Part shown: positions 15,755 to 24,889 of the stretch, piece by piece
Position numbering within the stretch: the first letter of the stretch is position 1
How the letters are laid out: every line of letters starts with the position of its first letter
DNA from: CAITZA01 sp937915285
GTDB taxonomy: Bacteria > Desulfobacterota > Desulfomonilia > Desulfomonilales > Desulfomonilaceae
Length of the DNA: 64,000 nucleotides
NCBI GenBank assembly: GCA_036821825.1
Contig: DAISIV010000015.1
Location: 1-64,000, forward strand
Direction of reading: 5' to 3'
Program-made: the position numbers and the translations under genes
The notes under the pieces: generated by a model
Seen by the model: the letters and a program-made list of their open reading frames with translations, nothing else
Databases searched by the model: none
What the model was told of the DNA's origin: nothing

Positions 15755-17161
15755 ATGGCTGTTTACATGTGCGTGGTCTGCGATACTACCTACGATGAGG
15801 AGGCGCAAGGATTGGCGTGGTCTGACCTGCCAGGTGACTGGGTATGTCCGGTCTGCGAATCGGGACTTTCTCACTATCGGCTTGTTCGAGACTCATCCAG
15901 CACTCCGTCCAGGCGCTCTACACCTTCCACCGTCAATACCTCACATGATTCAGGAGATGCCAGGATTTCTGATGCAGAGCAGTACATGCTTGACATTCAT
16001 CAGATGGCTGAGACAGGCCAATCGATCATAGAGCCCATGGGAACCCGTCTCAAAACCGTTTCGTGGGACGAGATTCTAATCAAGGGAGCCCAACTGGCTA
16101 AATTCCCCCTGAGCCATCACGAACCTGTAAACACAACAACCATTATTGGTCCGAGGGCTGAACACCCTTTAATTATTGAGACCCCTATCTACATTACGCA
16201 CATGTCTTTTGGCTCACTGTCAAAAGAGGCCAAGATTGCCCTTGCCAGAGGTAGCTCTGATGCTAGAACCGCCATGGCTTCGGGTGAAGGTGGAATTCTG
16301 TCTGAATCACTGGAGTCCTCCTACAAATATATCTTTGAATATGTGCCAAACAGATATAGCGTTACTTCAGAAAATCTTAAGCGTGTTGACGCTATAGAAA
16401 TAAAGATCGGCCAATCCGCTAAACCTGGCATGGGTGGACTATTGCCGGGCCTAAAGGTTACTCCGGAGATAGCACGAATCAGGGGCAAGAGTCCCGGGAT
16501 GGACATTATTAGCCCTGCCCGTTTCGAAGATATAACCTGTCCGGAGGATCTGGAAGAAATGGTGCAGTTCCTGAGAAGCGAATCAGGAGGTAGGCCTATT
16601 GGCATCAAACTTGCCGCAGGAGACATTGAGGGAGACCTAAAGTTTGCCCTGAAGGCAGGACCTGATTTTGTGACAATTGACGGAAGAGCCGGCGGGACCG
16701 GCGCAGCGCCAAAATTTGTCAAATCCTCTGCTTCAGTTCCTACCGTCTTTGCTTTGAGCCGTGCCAGAAGGTTTCTGAATTCAGTTGGGGCCAGAGATGT
16801 CTCACTGATAATCACCGGTGGACTTCGAGTATCTTCCGATTTTTTCAAGGCGCTTGCGCTTGGGGCCGATGCCGTGGCCATAGGCTCGTCTGCGCTCATG
16901 GCATTAGGTTGCAAGCAATACAGAATATGTAATACCGGCAAGTGTCCAATGGGAATAACAACTCAGGATCCCTTACTAAGATCACGACTCGACGTGAACC
17001 AGGCTTCCCGTAGGGTCACCAACTTTCTGAATGTTTCAACTGAAGAGTTGAGAGAATTTGCCCGCATGACCGGCGCCAACGACCTTCACAAGCTAAGCGT
17101 GTCTGACCTTTGCTCGGCAAATTCGGAAATCACAAATCATACCCCGATTGAACACGTGTAG
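15755..17161 (+). CDS. Rubredoxin domain fused to FMN-binding glutamate synthase domain
   Basis: 468 residues. Residues 1-50 are a rubredoxin module: C6-x2-C9 and C31-x2-C34 (CVVCDTTYDEEAQG, DWVCPVCESG), enough to bind one iron. Residues 90-455 are the glutamate synthase central/FMN barrel: THMSFGSLSKEAKIALARG, GEGGILSES, GQSAKPGMGGLLPG, TIDGRAGGTGAAP and ALGADAVAIGSSALMA. The CKQYRICNTGKCPMGI segment supplies the three cysteines of the 3Fe-4S cluster. The glutaminase and GXGXG domains of full GltB are missing. Such rubredoxin-GltS fusions occur in anaerobes and archaea. Electrons could enter through rubredoxin or ferredoxin rather than NADPH (inference). A separate GXGXG-domain gene lies at 63138. 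Confidence 0.92.
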   Translation: MAVYMCVVCDTTYDEEAQGLAWSDLPGDWVCPVCESGLSHYRLVRDSSSTPSRRSTPSTVNTSHDSGDARISDAEQYMLDIHQMAETGQSIIEPMGTRLKTVSWDEILIKGAQLAKFPLSHHEPVNTTTIIGPRAEHPLIIETPIYITHMSFGSLSKEAKIALARGSSDARTAMASGEGGILSESLESSYKYIFEYVPNRYSVTSENLKRVDAIEIKIGQSAKPGMGGLLPGLKVTPEIARIRGKSPGMDIISPARFEDITCPEDLEEMVQFLRSESGGRPIGIKLAAGDIEGDLKFALKAGPDFVTIDGRAGGTGAAPKFVKSSASVPTVFALSRARRFLNSVGARDVSLIITGGLRVSSDFFKALALGADAVAIGSSALMALGCKQYRICNTGKCPMGITTQDPLLRSRLDVNQASRRVTNFLNVSTEELREFARMTGANDLHKLSVSDLCSANSEITNHTPIEHV

Positions 17162-17688
17162 CCCCGATTGATCGCCGTTGAAAAGTCATGTATTTGTAAT
17201 CAGATACATGCTCACCTCGCGAAAATGATGGCTCGCTGTCAGAAGTTCTGCGTTCTTTCGAATCATTAATTCAGGATGAGAGATTGAATCAACTTGGCAG
17301 AAACCGGTTCTTTTTGTTGTCTGTTTTAGTTTAGCCGGCAATAAAAGGAATTTGTCTGGAAATGCGCTGCCACAGCGTGCTATGATTTGACGCGCATAGA
17401 ATTGACTGTAAGCGTGATCAGGCCTGGACATTGTTTCGGCATCAAGTGAATCGGTAATGACTCTCTGATCGATAAATTGTTTACTAACATCGGTTCAAAG
17501 CTGGAAGCATTCGGCTTTAGGGCTCTGAAAGGTTCAAAGCGTGTTTGTTCGGAGTGGACGAGAAGAAACTACAGCGACTGACTAAAAAAGGCTCTATCTT
17601 ACGATCGTTAACACTTTCTCACTAAAGATAATTCAGGCTTACCCCGACTCATGAGTTTCCAACTGATTTGTTTGAGGAGGGCCTCTTC
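17162..17688. other. Intergenic region upstream of the exported caspase/OmpA cluster
   Basis: About 525 bases with no convincing gene. A minus-strand open frame (17186-17431) lacks a ribosome-binding site and any recognisable motif. The promoter of the downstream cluster should lie here, but I could not pick out a consensus promoter. Confidence 0.5.
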
Positions 17689-18690
17689 ATGAAACGCCGC
17701 ATCTTACATTTCCTGGTTTACTGTTTTTGCCTGCTTGGATTCCTGGTGTTTTTTAGCATTGCCTTGGCTGCAGAGAGTTATGGGGAAGCCCCGACCCGTG
17801 ATGAAAAGTGCTTAAAGGCCAGAGCCTTCTATCAAGAGGGAACCTCTTTTCTGAATTACCAAGACCGGCGTAATGCCTTCCAGAAAGCCGTCGAGTTTTG
17901 CCCGGATTATGCCGAGGCCCATAACAATCTGGCTGATGCTCTTGAGAACCTGGGCCTTGAGAAAAAGGCGATCTTTACGAAGCAATCCCAGGATGAGGGG
18001 GACCAATTACTGGATTTGGCCGAGAAACATTACAAGCGTGCCATTCAGATCAAGCCAGACCTTTTGGCTTCCAGACTTGGTCTTGCGGTGGTAAGTATTG
18101 CTCAGGGACGAATTCCTATAGCCATAAAGAATTATGAAGAAGCACTGAAAATAAGTCCAGGATATCCATTTCTAAGAGAACGCGTTGAACTCCTCAAAAA
18201 GATAGATTCTTCGGGAGACGAAAAACTCAGAACCTCAAGAAGAATTGTCGCTGACATCAAGAGCCAGCAGAGCGCCCAGAATTTGAACACAATGGGTTTT
18301 GAGGATTCCGTGATACGTGACATTCAGAACAGGCCCCGTCAATCGTTCAACAACATTCTCTTCCAGCCATGGTCATCCGTAATTGATGCGGGAGATCCAA
18401 TCCTTCAGCTCAATGAAATTGGCAAAGCGCTAACCTCAGAGGAAATGCGTTCATTCAAATTCGTCATCGAAGGCCATGCCAACAATGTTGGTGAATATGA
18501 TCGCAACATGCGCTTATCAAATGACAGGGCCAACGCTGTCCGGGATTATCTGATGAACAAGTTCGGGGTAGACTCAAGCAGAATCATTATTCAGGGGTTC
18601 GGATTCTCCAAGCCCAAACATCTGCCAGACACAGATGTAAGGAACAGACGAGTCGAAATCGTGTTTGTCAATGAAGCTTCCGGACGGTGA
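17689..18690 (+). CDS. Exported TPR-OmpA family protein
   Basis: 333 residues from the ATG at 17689 (GAGGAGG nine bases upstream). Signal peptide (LVYCFCLLGFLVFFSIALAA-ES), then TPR units (FQKAVEFCPDYAEAHNNLADAL, HYKRAIQIKPDLLASRLGLAV, NYEEALKISPGYPFLRERV) covering roughly residues 35-185. A C-terminal OmpA peptidoglycan-binding domain follows: FKFVIEGHAN, LSNDRANAVRDYL, GFGFSKP and RNRRVEIVF. This layout tethers a periplasmic TPR scaffold to peptidoglycan. It is the first of eight plus-strand genes for exported proteins, so it may anchor the caspase/DUF4384 assembly to the cell wall (inference). Confidence 0.9.
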   Translation: MKRRILHFLVYCFCLLGFLVFFSIALAAESYGEAPTRDEKCLKARAFYQEGTSFLNYQDRRNAFQKAVEFCPDYAEAHNNLADALENLGLEKKAIFTKQSQDEGDQLLDLAEKHYKRAIQIKPDLLASRLGLAVVSIAQGRIPIAIKNYEEALKISPGYPFLRERVELLKKIDSSGDEKLRTSRRIVADIKSQQSAQNLNTMGFEDSVIRDIQNRPRQSFNNILFQPWSSVIDAGDPILQLNEIGKALTSEEMRSFKFVIEGHANNVGEYDRNMRLSNDRANAVRDYLMNKFGVDSSRIIIQGFGFSKPKHLPDTDVRNRRVEIVFVNEASGR

Positions 18691-18805
18691 GTTTGAGGCA
18701 TCCCTTGACCTTACATACAGTACCGGAAGTTTTAGTGATTGATATCTTACATTCTTGCGCGTGAAATGTTTCGCTACGGGATCGGCGAACAAGAGGTATT
18801 TGAAA

Positions 18806-20260
18806 ATGAAAAAACTTCTCAGTCGCTTGAGGCAAAAATCTTATGTTCTCTGGATTTTTGTGATGCTCTTGATCCTCATCACCTTCTTTGAACAGGAAGC
18901 ATTTTCAACTCCTGAAGCGAGGACCAAGGGCGACCTGTACGCCGTCATTGTAGGGGTAAGCAAATATAGGGATCCGAATATACCTCCATTAACATTATCT
19001 GACAAAGACGCCAGTGACCTCTACAGTTTCATCAATGAGAGAAAGTCGATATTCAGGAAAGCCAATCTTTATCTATTCCTTAATGAGAATGCCACGCGGG
19101 CTAATGTCTCAAAGGCTTTAAGAGACGATCTGAAGCCTGCCGGAAAAGATGACATCGTATTGATTTATTTGTCCGGCCACGGAGCAGCGGACCCGACGAG
19201 GCCTGATGAATATTATTTCATAACCTACGACACACAGATCGACAACCTCTATGGGACTGCTCTCTGGATGAACCAAAATGCGCTTTTCAGGGGTATTGAC
19301 TCGGATAAGGTGCTCCTCATTTCAGACGCTTGTCACTCTGGTGGATTCAATCCCGGACTCGAGAAAACCCTGGCCAAGGAGGCAGACACATTCTTTTCGG
19401 TCTTCAGGAACCTGAGGGGGAGAATCGGAATCTCTTCGAGCCGCTCTGATGAAAAGTCCTATGAATTGCCCAAATTTGGAAACAGCATATTCACTCACTT
19501 CCTGTTAAAGGCCCTGCGTGGGGAGGCATCTAAAGGATCAGCCGACGGATCAATAACCGCCAAACAACTCTACGACTATGTTTACGACAAAACCAGGCAT
19601 GAAACCAAGGGTCATCAGAATCCACAGATTTTCAGTCCAAAGGGTATGGCCGAAGACACCACCATTTTCAGGACACCTAAATTCAAAGATCCACTGCGTA
19701 TAAGGGTCAGTTTTGTCTCAAAAGATGATTCAGAGAAGGAAGCGCCCCTCACTAATGAGTCAGTCCTCCGATCCGGTGACCGGATCGGTATAACCTTTCA
19801 ACCAGATTCTGATTGCTTTGTTTACATATTCTGGTGGGATTCCCTAGGTCAGGTTGGCAGATTATTTCCGAATCCTCAATTGACCGAAGGAAGTGGAGAG
19901 GCGAGGTCCGGCCATACCTACTGGTTGCCTTCAAAACAGGGCAAATGCTGGTATGTATTAGATAACAATCCAGGGATTGAGACCATCTACTTTGTAGCCA
20001 GCAGGCAGCGCAACACAAGAATAGAAGGCCTGTATGACGAACTCAGGAAATTGAGCCAGTCCGCCAGACCAGGGCAGGCCACCAAACAGATTAGTGAGGA
20101 GCTTGAACGTCAGTTCAACCTTATGGGGATGGCCGACTACGTAGTTCCTGATAAGACCCCTCGAGTTTCCGACGAGCTGCTGTCCGCAATGGAGAGCCAG
20201 ATTAAAGTTGTCGGCGCAGATGCCTTGTACTCGGTTCAATTCAAACATATTCCGAAATAA
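18806..20260 (+). CDS. Exported caspase-fold (C14) protein with C-terminal DUF4384
   Basis: 484 residues from the ATG at 18806 (AGAGGT about ten bases upstream). An N-terminal hydrophobic segment (VLWIFVMLLILITFFEQEAFS) is a signal peptide or anchor. The caspase domain (about 42-290) shows DLYAVIVGVSKYRD, LSDKDASDLYSFI, the catalytic histidine in IYLSGHG (H125) and the catalytic cysteine in ISDACHSGG (C176), so both catalytic residues are intact. Residues about 310-410 are a DUF4384 domain: SGDRIGITFQPDSDCFVYIFWWDSLGQVGRLFPN. The domain order is protease first. Bacterial caspase homologues usually cleave after Arg/Lys; here neither substrate nor activation is known. Translocation across the inner membrane would place it in the periplasm, unlike most cytosolic metacaspases. 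It is followed by a gene with the reverse domain order. Confidence 0.9.
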   Translation: MKKLLSRLRQKSYVLWIFVMLLILITFFEQEAFSTPEARTKGDLYAVIVGVSKYRDPNIPPLTLSDKDASDLYSFINERKSIFRKANLYLFLNENATRANVSKALRDDLKPAGKDDIVLIYLSGHGAADPTRPDEYYFITYDTQIDNLYGTALWMNQNALFRGIDSDKVLLISDACHSGGFNPGLEKTLAKEADTFFSVFRNLRGRIGISSSRSDEKSYELPKFGNSIFTHFLLKALRGEASKGSADGSITAKQLYDYVYDKTRHETKGHQNPQIFSPKGMAEDTTIFRTPKFKDPLRIRVSFVSKDDSEKEAPLTNESVLRSGDRIGITFQPDSDCFVYIFWWDSLGQVGRLFPNPQLTEGSGEARSGHTYWLPSKQGKCWYVLDNNPGIETIYFVASRQRNTRIEGLYDELRKLSQSARPGQATKQISEELERQFNLMGMADYVVPDKTPRVSDELLSAMESQIKVVGADALYSVQFKHIPK

Positions 20261-20367
20261 CAAGAACTTTTTTTTGTAAGGAAATGGTGTGTTTTTCGAA
20301 TACTAACAGAAAGGGCGTTCAGGACACCGTCCAGGAAGGATGGTTCCAGATCAGGAGGCGTTGGATC

Positions 20368-21819
20368 ATGGGTTCAACAAGACTAATCGCCTTTATTGGT
20401 TTGCTGGCTTTATGCTTGGCCCCTTGCTCTGTTTGTTCCCAGGGGGCGGAGTTAGGAGTAGCCAAGGACTGGAAGGATATATATGTCCTTCCAACAAACC
20501 CAAACCCTCAGAACAACATAAGGGTGACCCTGACTGCTGACAAGACGGTAGCCAAGCCAGGAGACGATCTGACCTTGACCTTCTCTGCAGACAGGGAATG
20601 CTATTTGACTCTGATGGACCTGGGGACATCCGGTCGAATAGTCAGGCTCTGGCCAAATGATTACTCTGGAAGAGATAATCGCATAGAAGCGAATGTGAAG
20701 CGAAGCTTTCCAGGCCCCGGGGACAATTTCAGATTCAGAATCGGAGGGCCTGACGGAGTTGAAAGGCTGATTGCTTATGCCACGTCCGAGAAAGGCAGGA
20801 TCTTATCGGAGCAGGAATTTCAGCAACTCCAGAATACTGGATTCCAGCAATACATTGGTGGCGCCAAAGACCTTGCGTTCCAATTTCAGAAGGCTGCGGA
20901 TGCTCTGACTTCAAATATCAATTGGGGAACGGCTCAAGTGAACGTGACCATCGGTTCGGGCTCTACACCGGGGACAGACACCACTTCCACGGGTAAACTC
21001 TTCCTGATGGCTGTCGGAGCGGATACGGGCGGCCTGGCTTTCTGCAAACATGATGTTCAAAGGATCTCTGACGTACTGAGGATGAAAAGTGGTCTACAGG
21101 AATCAAACACTCGATTGCTTTTGGGGGCCGATGCTTCTTATCAGGGGTTCAATTCAGGGATTCAATGGCTAGCCGCTTCCACACAACCGGAAGACACGGT
21201 AATGATTTATTTCAGCGGTCACGGAAGCTCGGTCAAAGACAGACCCCCAATTGATGAGGAGGACGGCAAGGACGAACTGATCGTTCTGTACCCTGGAGTG
21301 CAGAAAGGCATGAGCACTGAAGCAATGATCCGGCAAAAAATTCTGTTGGTTGATGATGAAATCAATGTGCTCATGAAAAAGATTCCTGCGAGAAGAAAGA
21401 TTCTTGTCGTCGATTCATGCCACAGCGGAACTATCAGCAAGGAATTGGGGCAGGAAGTAGGCGACCTGGTTTCGAGGTATCAACCGCTAGTTGACCCTGA
21501 CACGGGCGAGGAAGACTGGAATCTTGGCCAAAAGGCGGTCCCACCCAACTACGGAAATGACAATGAAGGTTTGCTCTCCGCATGCCTGGATAACGAATCC
21601 TCCTATGAGAGTAAAAGTCTTCAGGGCGGTATCTTTACCTGTTATCTGATCGAGGCGATAAAAGAGGGGAGTTCCGATCTGGAGAGCGCTTTCATGAAGG
21701 CAAAGGCTAATGTGGCGCAATATACCAGGCAGAACAGTAAACCCGGAAAACAAATGAACCAGACCCCCTCACTGACTGACCCACATGGCTTGGCAAAGAC
21801 TTTCAAGTTTATTAGATGA
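20368..21819 (+). CDS. Exported DUF4384-caspase protein (domain order reversed)
   Basis: 483 residues from the ATG at 20368 (AGGAGG ten bases upstream). Signal peptide (LIAFIGLLALCLAPCSVCSQ-GA). DUF4384 comes first (about 50-175: VAKPGDDLTLTFSADRECYL, LMDLGTSGRIVRLWPNDYSG, GPDGVERLIAYATS). A linker leads to the caspase domain (about 208-480) with KLFLMAVGADTG, IYFSGHGSS (H285) and LVVDSCHSGT (C351); both catalytic residues are present. An acidic insertion (IDEEDGKDELIVLYPG) follows the histidine, where calcium-binding loops sit in some metacaspases. Together with the gene before it, this is a pair of secreted caspase-like proteases with mirrored architecture, pointing to a shared DUF4384-based targeting or regulatory partner. 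Confidence 0.9.
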   Translation: MGSTRLIAFIGLLALCLAPCSVCSQGAELGVAKDWKDIYVLPTNPNPQNNIRVTLTADKTVAKPGDDLTLTFSADRECYLTLMDLGTSGRIVRLWPNDYSGRDNRIEANVKRSFPGPGDNFRFRIGGPDGVERLIAYATSEKGRILSEQEFQQLQNTGFQQYIGGAKDLAFQFQKAADALTSNINWGTAQVNVTIGSGSTPGTDTTSTGKLFLMAVGADTGGLAFCKHDVQRISDVLRMKSGLQESNTRLLLGADASYQGFNSGIQWLAASTQPEDTVMIYFSGHGSSVKDRPPIDEEDGKDELIVLYPGVQKGMSTEAMIRQKILLVDDEINVLMKKIPARRKILVVDSCHSGTISKELGQEVGDLVSRYQPLVDPDTGEEDWNLGQKAVPPNYGNDNEGLLSACLDNESSYESKSLQGGIFTCYLIEAIKEGSSDLESAFMKAKANVAQYTRQNSKPGKQMNQTPSLTDPHGLAKTFKFIR

Positions 21820-21838
21820 TGAGAAAGGAGCAAATAAA

Positions 21839-23449
21839 ATGACCATCCTAAAAAGAATAATAATGCCTTTTCTGGTCGCATTGATTGTCGGCAGCACTGG
21901 TCTGGAACTCCCCGCCTTTGCCGCCCCGAGCCAGAAGGACATCGTAGCACAGGCAGAGGCCATTCAAAATCCGGCATCAGACCTGAAGATAGAAATATGG
22001 CCTGAAAGGAATGACAAAAAATACAACGTCGGTGAATTGGTCACCCTTATGTTCAAAGCCAACAAGGACTGTTACGTCAACATCATAGACATTGGAACAA
22101 GCGGCAAAGTCAAAATCATATTTCCGAATCAGTGGCATAAATCCAACAAGATTGAAATGGGCAAGACCTACCGTCTCCCACAGGAGGATTCAAAGTTTGT
22201 CTTCAAGGTTAATCCTCCTGCAGGTGAGAATTACGTCAAGGCGATTGCCACACTCAACAAACTGGAACTGGTAAAGCCGGAATACCTGGAATCAGGCGGC
22301 GCATTCGTTGAGATCAAGGACCCGGAGCACGCAATTAGGGATATCGGAGTGGAACTAGGCAAAATAGGTGGCAAGCAATGGGCTGAGGCGGATACCAAAA
22401 TAATCATTTCAGAATCTGCGTCTGTCGCCACAGAGCCTTTGAAACCAGTCTCTGATGACAAACCTCTGGTACCGGAAAAACCCGGGGCAGCGGTTCAAAC
22501 CGGCGCAAAGACCGCCAAGGATATTGTTGCCGTTGCCGCAGCCATAGAAAATCCAAAACAGGAATTTGGTGTCAAACTTTCGATAGTTGATGGCAAAACA
22601 TCTTTCGCTGTAGGTGAGGAAATCAGGTTCAGTTTTTCGGCAGAGAGAGACTGCTACGTCACACTTCTGGATATAGGGACCAGTGGCAAGGTTCATAAGC
22701 TATTCCCGAACAAATGGCATGAATCCAACAAGGTTGAAAAGGACAAGGTTTACCGCATTCCGCCAGACGCTTCCAATTTCATTTTCAGGATCGAGGGTCC
22801 GGTGGGCAGGGAATATGTTAAAGCCATCGCTACGCTCAAGCCTATTGAAAAACTTGAAGGAGCCGTAGCAGTCTCAAAAGGCGCTTTTAGCGAGATCAAG
22901 AATGCAGACGCCGTATTAAAGGATATAGGGACGGAACTGGCTCAACAAGACGTAAAAAACTGGTCTGAATCAACAATTTCTTTCGACATCACGGACAACA
23001 AAACAACCTCCGACAAACCGATGTCACTGAAATTGTGGAGTGATAAGAAGGTCTACAGTCCGGGAGAAAAAATCGTTTTTCATTTCGAGTCGGACCGTGA
23101 CTGCAACCTTACTCTAATAGACATCGGCACAAGTGGAATTGTAAAAGAGATCTTTCCGAACAAATATCAAACAGACAATTTTATCAAGGCTAATACCAGG
23201 TATGAGATTCCCAAAGGAATCAGTCCTGATTTTGCTTACAGAGTGGAATCTCCAGCCGGGATCAATACCATAAAGGCCATTTGCACAACCAGGAGCGCTC
23301 CAGCGGTCACCACGTCCGCATCCTTTGACAAGGAAGACTTCCCATCATTGGGAAACAAGGATCAGGTCTTAAAGGACATATCGGTTCAGCTCAATAAAAT
23401 TGGACAGAATGGCTACTCTCAGGTGGATTACACAATAGAGATCAAGTAG
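21839..23449 (+). CDS. Exported protein with three tandem DUF4384 domains
   Basis: 536 residues from the ATG at 21839 (AAAGGAG eight bases upstream). Signal peptide ending near LPAFA-AP, then three DUF4384 repeats at about 25-180, 215-360 and 375-530. Each has the same core: YNVGELVTLMFKANKDCYV/DIGTSGKVKIIFPNQWH, FAVGEEIRFSFSAERDCYV/DIGTSGKVHKLFPNKWH, and YSPGEKIVFHFESDRDCNL/DIGTSGIVKEIFPNKYQ. The first two repeats are also joined by similar flanks (KDIVAQAEAIQNP, KDIVAVAAAIENP), showing internal duplication. There is no catalytic domain. It probably acts as a non-catalytic partner or substrate decoy of the two caspase proteins (inference). It starts 19 bases after the previous stop, so it belongs to the same transcription unit. 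Confidence 0.88.
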   Translation: MTILKRIIMPFLVALIVGSTGLELPAFAAPSQKDIVAQAEAIQNPASDLKIEIWPERNDKKYNVGELVTLMFKANKDCYVNIIDIGTSGKVKIIFPNQWHKSNKIEMGKTYRLPQEDSKFVFKVNPPAGENYVKAIATLNKLELVKPEYLESGGAFVEIKDPEHAIRDIGVELGKIGGKQWAEADTKIIISESASVATEPLKPVSDDKPLVPEKPGAAVQTGAKTAKDIVAVAAAIENPKQEFGVKLSIVDGKTSFAVGEEIRFSFSAERDCYVTLLDIGTSGKVHKLFPNKWHESNKVEKDKVYRIPPDASNFIFRIEGPVGREYVKAIATLKPIEKLEGAVAVSKGAFSEIKNADAVLKDIGTELAQQDVKNWSESTISFDITDNKTTSDKPMSLKLWSDKKVYSPGEKIVFHFESDRDCNLTLIDIGTSGIVKEIFPNKYQTDNFIKANTRYEIPKGISPDFAYRVESPAGINTIKAICTTRSAPAVTTSASFDKEDFPSLGNKDQVLKDISVQLNKIGQNGYSQVDYTIEIK

Positions 23450-23471
23450 CTGAAGGGGAGGTCTATCTACC

Positions 23472-24092
23472 ATGAGGAATAACATTATTCTCAAACTGAT
23501 TCTGGTCTTGGCCTTAATTTTAGGGACTGGAGTCTTCGGTTTGTGCGAGACCGAGGAAGAATACTCAAGACAACTGGCGGAAGAGGAATCATCCGTAATG
23601 ATCCCAAAGGGTCTTATCAATAAACCCCGCGGAGATTTGATCCCCAAGGACGTCATCATAGAACAGTTGACTCAACCCCAACCTCCGGGCCAGGCGGCGT
23701 CCATAAGTTTTTCGAGTGAACTAATACTGTTCGATTTTGGTTCAGCGAGATTAAGGGAAAGCTGCTACCCGCAGCTCACCCAGATCGTTCTGGCCATAAA
23801 TGACCCAAAACTTTCTGCTATCCCTTATTTTTACGTTGATGGACACACCTGTTCAATCGGTTCTGATGAAAACAACTGTCGTCTCTCCTGGCGCAGGGCG
23901 GAGAGTGTCACAAACTTCCTGACCAGCGCCGGGGCGCCGGCGCACAAACTTGTTGCACGAGGATTTGGAGAACACAGTCCTATTGCTTCAAATGAGGACG
24001 AATCAGGTCGTAGGACCAACCGGCGTGTAGTCCTGAAGAGTGGCGCTGTGACCGTCGCCGAAGACCAATATAGGCAGTGTCCACGGAAATAA
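23472..24092 (+). CDS. Exported OmpA family protein
   Basis: 206 residues. Signal peptide (LILVLALILGTGVFGLC-ET), a charged stretch with a KPRGDLIPKD turn, then an OmpA peptidoglycan-binding domain from about residue 75: ILFDFGSARLRESCYPQLTQI, YFYVDGHTCSIGSDENNC, LSWRRAESVTNFL, GFGEHSPIASNEDESGRRTNRRVV. Three extra cysteines (near C96, C124 and C134) could form a disulfide in the periplasm. GGGGAGG-like ribosome-binding sequence lies upstream (AAGGGGAGGTC). It lies 22 bases after the triple DUF4384 gene, within the same cluster, and is the second peptidoglycan-binding protein of the cluster. Confidence 0.9.
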   Translation: MRNNIILKLILVLALILGTGVFGLCETEEEYSRQLAEEESSVMIPKGLINKPRGDLIPKDVIIEQLTQPQPPGQAASISFSSELILFDFGSARLRESCYPQLTQIVLAINDPKLSAIPYFYVDGHTCSIGSDENNCRLSWRRAESVTNFLTSAGAPAHKLVARGFGEHSPIASNEDESGRRTNRRVVLKSGAVTVAEDQYRQCPRK

Positions 24093-24166
24093 CGAGAATA
24101 GATCCGGACTCTCGCACAAAATATCCAGGATAAACCGGCGCATTGGGCGTCACTGGAGGCTGAAAA

Positions 24167-24889
24167 ATGAAGAAGAAGGCGCTTGGTTGTCTTTTATTAG
24201 GGCTGATTAGCATGGGCATGTGTTTATCTGCGCCACAGGCCAATGCCTACTCCCTCGAAGAGCTTTTGAGTGTATCTGAACAGATTCAGAATAACTCCCC
24301 TGGCATACGCTTTGAGTTAAGGACTGACAAATCGACCTACTCGGTAGGCGATCCTGTAGTTTTCAACTTCAAAGCCGACAAAGACTGCTACCTGGTTCTG
24401 ATCGACATTGGAACTAGCGGCAGAACAATCATTCTTTTCCCCAACAGGTGGCATCCAGACAACAGGATAGAACAGGGAAAGATCTATCGAATTCCTCCCA
24501 GTGGCAGCGAGTATGGGTACCGGGTCGAAGGACCTGCAGGGGTGGAGAGAGTGAAAGCTATCGCCAGCCTGGACCCGGCTCTTTCGAGGATCCAATCCCT
24601 TCAGGGCGAACTCAGGATCCCGCCTCAAGCCCCTCCAACAAACGTTCAGGCGGTTGCAGTGGCCCAGGTATTCGTCACTATTCGTGATCCTCTAACCGTC
24701 ATGAAAGACATTGGAGTCGAATTTTCAAAGATTGATCCCAGCAAATGGGCCACCGCTACCTTGAAGTTCAATGTCACAGGAACAGGACCGGCGTCCTCAT
24801 CTATCCCGGGAAGTGGAGCTGCTGCTGCGGCTGCAGCTACTGTAAACATTCAGGTTCCACGTGAAGCTGGCGAGGCTGCCCAGAAATAA
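24167..24889 (+). CDS. Exported single-DUF4384 protein
   Basis: 240 residues. Signal peptide (CLLLGLISMGMCLSAPQANA-YS), then a motif similar to the linker of the triple-domain protein (EELLSVSEQIQNN) and one DUF4384 domain (about 40-170): YSVGDPVVFNFKADKDCYLV, DIGTSGRTIILFPNRWHPDN, RVEGPAGVERVKAIASLD. The tail is Ala-rich (GSGAAAAAAATVNIQV), foreshadowing the Ala/Ser/Gly-rich protein two genes on. It is closest to the repeats of the 21839 gene and may be its single-domain relative. Confidence 0.87.
   Translation: MKKKALGCLLLGLISMGMCLSAPQANAYSLEELLSVSEQIQNNSPGIRFELRTDKSTYSVGDPVVFNFKADKDCYLVLIDIGTSGRTIILFPNRWHPDNRIEQGKIYRIPPSGSEYGYRVEGPAGVERVKAIASLDPALSRIQSLQGELRIPPQAPPTNVQAVAVAQVFVTIRDPLTVMKDIGVEFSKIDPSKWATATLKFNVTGTGPASSSIPGSGAAAAAAATVNIQVPREAGEAAQK

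Noticed and set aside
17186..17431. Minus-strand open frame of 81 codons in the gap before the exported cluster
   Set aside because: No ribosome-binding site, no recognisable motif and an unlikely amino-acid mix; I treat it as chance.
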